A stretch of DNA of 10,395 bases from Oceanicaulis sp. (lineage in GTDB: Bacteria; Pseudomonadota; Alphaproteobacteria; Caulobacterales; Maricaulaceae): positions 1 through 10,395 of the forward strand of contig RKRX01000110.1 in the NCBI GenBank assembly GCA_007571185.1, read 5' to 3'. Of this stretch, positions 7,269-10,395 are shown piece by piece; the stretch's first letter is position 1, and each line of letters begins with the position of its first letter. The notes below the pieces were generated by a model. It was given only the letters and a program-made list of their open reading frames with translations, was not told where the DNA came from and searched no databases. The position numbers and the translations under genes are program-made.

Positions 7269-7544
7269 ATGGGCGAACAATTTCAGGGAGCTTCCGGTCG
7301 CATTTTCGAGGAAAGCTTTAATGACGCTTTGTCCTCGCGCTATCTCGCCTATGCTTTGTCCACCATTACACAGCGCGCTCTGCCTGACGCTAGGGATGGT
7401 TTGAAGCCGGTGCACCGGCGTTTGCTTTACGCCATGCGGCTTTTGAAGCTCGATCCAGAAAGCGCGTTCAAGAAATGCTCAGCGGCTTCGCCCATACGAT
7501 CCACAAGACGGCTGATGTCCGAGCCCGTCGTCAAGCCGTTATGA
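7269..7544 (+). pseudogene. parC: Truncated 5' end of parC (topoisomerase IV subunit A)
   Basis: Intact ParC is the DNA-cleaving subunit of topoisomerase IV, which decatenates daughter chromosomes. The first 70 residues here are clear ParC: the segment [16 protein letters not shown] (20-35), then [20 protein letters not shown] (37-56), which is the hallmark N-terminal stretch of ParC/GyrA, and [13 protein letters not shown] (58-70). In family members FKKC is followed by ARVVGDV and later the HPHGD and catalytic-Tyr region. Here the frame continues with 21 unrelated residues (from [11 protein letters not shown]) and stops at 7542-7544. The catalytic tyrosine and more than 90 percent of the usual protein of about 740 residues are missing. 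The start is well supported by GGAGGA 8 bases upstream. Because ParC is normally essential, an intact copy or the rest of this one should lie elsewhere. Confidence 0.85.
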
Positions 7545-7609
7545 TTTACACCCATATCATGCTCCGGTGGAGAGGAAATGAACGGTGGAAGCAACCTTTA
7601 ATCACGTAG
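7475..7609 (+). pseudogene. Possible remnant of tyrosine recombinase C-terminus (integron-integrase-like)
   Basis: Starting at the point where parC homology ends, this frame encodes 44 residues before a TAG. Its second half reads [20 protein letters not shown] followed by PLIT. This resembles the end of integron-type integrases, where a TTMIYTHVLNRGG...SPLD-type sequence holds the nucleophilic Tyr; here the equivalent is Tyr25. The preceding IHKTADV (residues 9-15) is reminiscent of the LLGHKDV-type segment but has extra residues after it, suggesting decay. The ATG given is only the left edge of the open frame and overlaps the parC codons for Lys-Cys; there is no ribosome binding site. The catalytic Arg and His boxes are absent. 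The match is short and by eye, so this is a tentative call. Confidence 0.35.
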
Positions 7610-8510
7610 CGTCCGCCAGATCCGAAAACCGAAGGAATCGCCTCGCAGTCCCGCCCATAATAGCCTCAAGCTCGTGGGATGAAATATCGGGCATCACCTT
7701 CTCGATGAGATGTACCAACCGGTCATATCCGGGATGCTCAAATATCCATGGGAAATCCGTTGCCCACATCAAGCGATCGGCCCCGAAACTTCCTCAGAGG
7801 TGTTTGTGCCATCCGGCAAGATCCGGGTAGGGATAGTCCTCTTTGCTGAAGGCATAATGACCCGACAGGTGCATGGTCACATTTTCGTAGGTGGAGAGGC
7901 GGTGCGTGGTATGGAATCCCGGGTTGTATGAAGGCGTGTCGATCTGTGGTCGACCCCATTCATCCGTACGTCCCTTCCCTTCGCCGGGACACACCCCCAG
8001 GTGATTGATCACGACGCGCACCTGCGGAAAAGCATCAACGAGCCAGGCAATCTGGTGGGCGTCAGTCGCGCGGACGTATAGCCAAAGCACATAGTCCTTT
8101 TCCGCGGCATGCTTCCAAATTGGAAAGGTCGAAAAGGTGCGTACGTCTACGGGTTCGAAGGGATCTTGGGGGCCGCCAACCATGCCCAGTCTGAAACCAA
8201 CGATTCCTGTTCCATCGGCAAGCTGGTCCATATGCGACTGTGGATGGGCGTAGGCGGATTCGGGAATGAGTCCTATGCCGAGGAACCGATCGGGATAGGT
8301 TTTGAGACAGTGCCGAAGATAGGCGTGATGTTCGAGAGAAGTTCCGCCAATCTGCACCAGCATCGCCTGGTCGATCTGGCTGGCCGACATGTAGGACAGC
8401 AGTTTCTCGACGGTTTCTTCCCGGTCCGCTGGCGTTCCAGCGTTAACCTCCCTCGGAAAATCACTCGTGGCCCGGGCAAAGACATGTCCATGGGCATCGA
8501 TTCTCGACAT
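7602..8510 (-). pseudogene. Amidohydrolase-2 family metal-dependent hydrolase, interrupted by in-frame TGA
   Basis: This is a TIM-barrel metal-dependent hydrolase or decarboxylase (ACMSD-like amidohydrolase_2 family); the substrate is unknown. From the ATG at 8510 the protein begins MSRIDAHGHVF with the metal-binding His7-x-His9. VVINHLG places a conserved His at 170. At codon 239 (7794-7796) there is a TGA after GWHKHL. The same frame continues without a shift as GSFGADRLMWATDFPWIFEH, and later EAIMGGTARRFLRF, to a TGA at 7602-7604. These are the family's C-terminal signatures, with the catalytic Asp at codon 252. Without them the 238-residue product should be inactive. Total span of 302 codons is normal for the family. 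The start at 8510 is preferred over ATG 8534 because AGGAAAA precedes it. It follows the dioxygenase gene by 55 bp on the same strand. Confidence 0.85.
7794..7796 (-). other. In-frame premature stop codon (TGA) in amidohydrolase
   Basis: The codon falls between HKHL and GSFGADRLMW with the frame preserved on both sides. A single C-to-T change from CGA (Arg) would explain it; a sequencing error is the main alternative. There is no sign of a selenocysteine site: family members carry no Cys or Sec that I know of at this position. Confidence 0.85.
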
Positions 8511-8565
8511 GCGTTTTCCTATTCTATCCAACATCAAAATCGTCGCTCATCGGTGGTTTTCCTGT

Positions 8566-9288
8566 TCAATCCAACCCAAAGAGTCGACGCCGATCGGGTG
8601 TATTCAATGACGCGAAAATGGAAGCGTACCTTGCAGGATCGACCTTTTCGGGCGTTCGTCTTTCATAGGTGAGAATAATGGATTTGCGAGGCGTCTGGGT
8701 GTGGTTGTCCATGGCGACGTGCCAGCCATAGGTATTGAACATGATGGCCGTGCCGGCCTTGCCCGGAAATCGTTTGTGCCCCGGCATCGCGGCAAGGTCG
8801 CGCACGCGAGGATAGGGCCCGGCGCCGGGTCGGTGACTGCCCGGGACAAAGGCAAATTCCCCGCCGCCCGGCTCGACATCGTTCACATAAACCTGCACCT
8901 TGATATGCAGGGGATGATGGGGCGGCACGTCGGGATGCCAGGCCGTGTAGCTGATGGGCCATAACGGCGCGGTCCGAACCTGCGCGCCAATATGGATTGC
9001 ATCCGCTCCGGCAAAGGCCTTGATATAATCGTAATAACGAGGACGGTCGAGGATATCGATAAAGACCTCGTCTTTGGTCAATACATCAGGAATATCATAG
9101 TACGTCGCAGACCATTCACCCCGCGCGACGCCCTTCAGCCAATCCTGCTTACCGGCGGCCGACCAGTAGTCGAAAGCGCGCTGCAACCGAGCGAGCTCCT
9201 CGCCGCGGATCGCTTCCGCGAAGACGAGATAGCCCTGCTCTTCCCACTGTTTCCAATCTGAATCCGGGATACCGCTGGCCGATGACAT
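8566..9288 (-). CDS. Phytanoyl-CoA dioxygenase (PhyH)-family Fe(II)/2-oxoglutarate oxygenase
   Basis: These non-haem iron enzymes hydroxylate or otherwise oxidise a substrate using O2 and 2-oxoglutarate. The 240-residue protein has the expected facial triad. The HxD motif is in AWHPDVPPHHP (His118, Asp120) and the distal His is in YGWHVAMDNH (His190). Arg201 in TPRKSI is the likely 2-oxoglutarate anchor. EPGGGEFAFVPGSHRPGAG is the usual turn before the distal strand. I place the start at 9288 (MSSASGIP), preceded by AAGGA at about 7 bases. An in-frame ATG at 9312 adds eight residues but lacks a good ribosome binding site. It is transcribed before the amidohydrolase and diverges from the rmlC-like gene. 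The physiological substrate is not evident; bacterial members often act in secondary metabolism or small-molecule catabolism. Confidence 0.88.
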   Translation of the reverse strand: MSSASGIPDSDWKQWEEQGYLVFAEAIRGEELARLQRAFDYWSAAGKQDWLKGVARGEWSATYYDIPDVLTKDEVFIDILDRPRYYDYIKAFAGADAIHIGAQVRTAPLWPISYTAWHPDVPPHHPLHIKVQVYVNDVEPGGGEFAFVPGSHRPGAGPYPRVRDLAAMPGHKRFPGKAGTAIMFNTYGWHVAMDNHTQTPRKSIILTYERRTPEKVDPARYASIFASLNTPDRRRLFGLD

Positions 9289-9453
9289 TTCCTGATCCTT
9301 TTCTCCTGTCATTTCCGGGAATGATTCGAAATCAACACCCGGTAAATGGGTTTGTCAAGTGGCGGCTGGTCCGCGCTCTATTTCGTTCTTGCTCGATACA
9401 TCATTCCGGTCCTATCTTTTGCCGGGCAATCGCTTAAAATGCAGGAGCGTGAC
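9289..9453. promoter_or_regulatory. Divergent intergenic region of PhyH-like and RmlC-like genes
   Basis: These 165 bp separate two divergently transcribed genes and must hold both promoters. On the plus strand TTGTCA (9352-9357) is a possible -35, with only a poor -10 (CTCTAT, 9376-9381) at 18 bp. I see no clear operator palindrome. AGGAG at 9443-9447 is the ribosome binding site for the downstream GTG. Confidence 0.3.
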
Positions 9454-10083
9454 GTGAAGATCGAGCATGTGGAATCTTTGGCTATACCGGAGTTGAAGGT
9501 CATTCGATTCGGTCGGTTCAGGGATCAGCGCGGTTTCTTTACCGAGTCATACCGACAGGGGGACCTGTCTGGACATCCTTCAACGGATCTCCTAAGGGAT
9601 GTTCGCTTTGTCCAGATTAACGAGAGCTTCTCACGGTCAGGGGTCGTACGTGGTCTCCATTTCCAGTGGAACCCCTACATGGGCAAGCTGGTTCGCGCGG
9701 TACGAGGCCATGTCATAGATCTCGCGCTGGACATTCGTATCGGGTCGCCCACCCTGGGGAAAGTCCTGGCAAGAGACATATCCGACGATCCGGAATCCAA
9801 TCATGGCGAATGGATTTGGGTGCCGCCGGGTTTTGCGCACGGGATTTTCTGTAAGACGGACTGCGTGCTGGAGTACCTTTGCAGCGGAGAATACAATGCT
9901 GAATGTGAATCGGGTATTTCGCCCTTGTCCCCTGAATTAGACTGGTCCCTGTGCGATGCCGACCTGAAGGAAGCATTTGACGCATTGATCACAGGCAACG
10001 CCATTTTGTCCGAAAAAGATCGCGAAGCCGTTACATTAACTACATGGCTTAGAGACAGTCGCTCGGCGCATTTCATATTTTAG
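9454..10083 (+). CDS. dTDP-4-dehydrorhamnose 3,5-epimerase (RmlC) family protein
   Basis: RmlC-type cupins epimerise dTDP-4-keto-6-deoxyglucose at C3 and C5 on the way to dTDP-L-rhamnose or related deoxysugars in the cytoplasm. The 209 residues show RDQRGFFTESY (23-33), FVQINESFSRSGVVRGLHFQ (52-71) with the catalytic base His69, KLVRAVRGHVIDLALDIRIG (78-97), WVPPGFAHGIF (122-132) and Tyr141/Tyr147. The SEKD motif near the end supplies Asp189, the partner of the catalytic His. The start is set at GTG 9454 (MKIEHVE) because AGGAG lies 6 bases upstream; the frame is open further upstream but that part is not RmlC-like. It is longer than the usual roughly 180-185 residues, owing to small insertions and a C-terminal tail. 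No rmlA, rmlB or rmlD is in the window, so a sugar other than rhamnose is possible. The next gene follows by 15 bp. Confidence 0.85.
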   Translation: MKIEHVESLAIPELKVIRFGRFRDQRGFFTESYRQGDLSGHPSTDLLRDVRFVQINESFSRSGVVRGLHFQWNPYMGKLVRAVRGHVIDLALDIRIGSPTLGKVLARDISDDPESNHGEWIWVPPGFAHGIFCKTDCVLEYLCSGEYNAECESGISPLSPELDWSLCDADLKEAFDALITGNAILSEKDREAVTLTTWLRDSRSAHFIF

Positions 10084-10098
10084 TAACGGAGGAACATC

Positions 10099-10395
10099 AT
10101 GGCAAATCAACAAGGTCTGTGGCTGACTATTCGAGAATTGGTGTTCTTCGGGTGGATTGTGGCTGCCATACGTCTGCTGCTGGACTTCACCGTTCAGGAA
10201 TGGTCCATGTATTTTGGCGTATACTATATGATGCCCCTGGCGTATCTGTACTACGGTCTCACACGCAAATGGGATCACCTGTCGTGGAAGGGCCTGGCCT
10301 GGGCTATAGTCGGGGTGACCTTTTTCGTGTGGTTCCTGCCCAATCTCATCTCCTACACCACGGCTTATTTCGCTGGGCTTGAGCACGGCAGGTTT
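10099..10395 (+). CDS. Unrecognised multi-pass membrane protein (3' end outside window)
   Basis: A clear gene start: GGAGGAA (10088-10094) lies 4 bases before an ATG, and the frame stays open for 99 codons to the window end. The protein begins MANQQGLWLTIRELVFFGW. It has three hydrophobic segments at about 13-29, 36-53 and 64-84, separated by short charged loops (TRKWDHLSWK at 55-64). It is rich in Trp and Tyr. I do not recognise a family. It is 15 bp downstream of the rmlC-like gene on the same strand and so is probably co-transcribed with it. A role in handling a sugar-containing product at the membrane would fit the context, but that is speculation. Confidence 0.8.
   Translation, partial: MANQQGLWLTIRELVFFGWIVAAIRLLLDFTVQEWSMYFGVYYMMPLAYLYYGLTRKWDHLSWKGLAWAIVGVTFFVWFLPNLISYTTAYFAGLEHGRF

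Noticed and set aside
7198..7404. Plus-strand frame of 68 codons overlapping the parC start
   Set aside because: The overlapping frame from 7269 encodes unmistakable ParC with a good ribosome binding site; this one is out of frame and unlike any family.
7794..7796. Frameshift as the cause of the amidohydrolase break
   Set aside because: The distance from 7794 to the downstream stop at 7602 is a multiple of three, and the family motifs on both sides are in the same frame, so it is an in-frame stop.
9346..9453. Upstream extension of the rmlC-like frame
   Set aside because: The extra 36 residues do not fit RmlC, while GTG 9454 has AGGAG at the right distance and gives the normal MKIEHVE start.
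9454..10083. Suspected loss of the catalytic Asp of RmlC (Ser159 in the SPLSPEL stretch where WNDP is usual)
   Set aside because: Aligning by eye with enterobacterial RmlC, the catalytic Asp is the one in the later SxKD motif, which is present here as SEKD (Asp189); the Ser change is elsewhere.
7104..10395. Direct repeat of the tRNA-Leu 3' end as a right-hand attachment site
   Set aside because: No copy of the T-arm/acceptor sequence was found by eye downstream in the window; if it exists it lies beyond the right edge.
1..10395. CRISPR array, rRNA, or complete insertion sequence
   Set aside because: No regularly spaced repeats, rRNA-like sequence, or transposase frame with terminal repeats was seen.

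Overview
The window looks like chromosomal DNA of a moderately GC-rich Gram-negative bacterium, most likely an alphaproteobacterium. The Gram-negative call rests on an RND pump with its periplasmic adaptor. The alphaproteobacterial call rests mainly on the ParC N-terminus, whose MRLLKLDP stretch resembles alphaproteobacterial ParC as I remember it. Genus cannot be assigned by eye.

Left part (1-6698) is ordinary core-type sequence. The window opens inside thrS (threonyl-tRNA synthetase, C-terminal half, + strand). It meets, tail to tail with a 14-bp stop-over-stop overlap, a three-gene minus-strand operon read from 6698 down to 1005. That operon encodes a two-fold-repeat membrane protein that I read as a divergent PiT-type (phosphate permease) relative, then an RND membrane-fusion protein, then an RND inner-membrane pump of 1073 residues. 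Spacings of 22 and 2 bp imply co-transcription. No TolC-type outer-membrane gene is present. A perfect inverted repeat sits in the leader of this operon.

Middle part (6699-7609) is a junction. It has an intact tRNA-Leu(TAG) with encoded CCA. Then comes a 20-bp segment made of three blocks of the tRNA 5' half in a different order. Next is the start of parC (topoisomerase IV subunit A) with a good ribosome binding site, which loses homology abruptly after residue 70. Immediately after is a short decayed reading frame that resembles the C-terminal tail of a tyrosine recombinase of the integron-integrase type. This is what the edge of an inserted or rearranged block would look like.

Right part (7602-10395) is accessory DNA. 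On the minus strand a phytanoyl-CoA-dioxygenase-like Fe(II)/2-oxoglutarate enzyme is followed by an amidohydrolase. The amidohydrolase frame carries an in-frame TGA at codon 239, with 63 well-conserved codons, including the catalytic Asp motif, continuing in the same frame beyond it. Divergently on the plus strand lie an RmlC-type dTDP-4-dehydrorhamnose 3,5-epimerase homologue and, 15 bp downstream, an unrecognised multi-pass membrane protein that runs off the window.

The most interesting observations are the parC/recombinase junction next to tRNA-Leu, the permuted tRNA-like segment, the in-frame TGA in the amidohydrolase, and the PiT-like protein leading an RND efflux operon.
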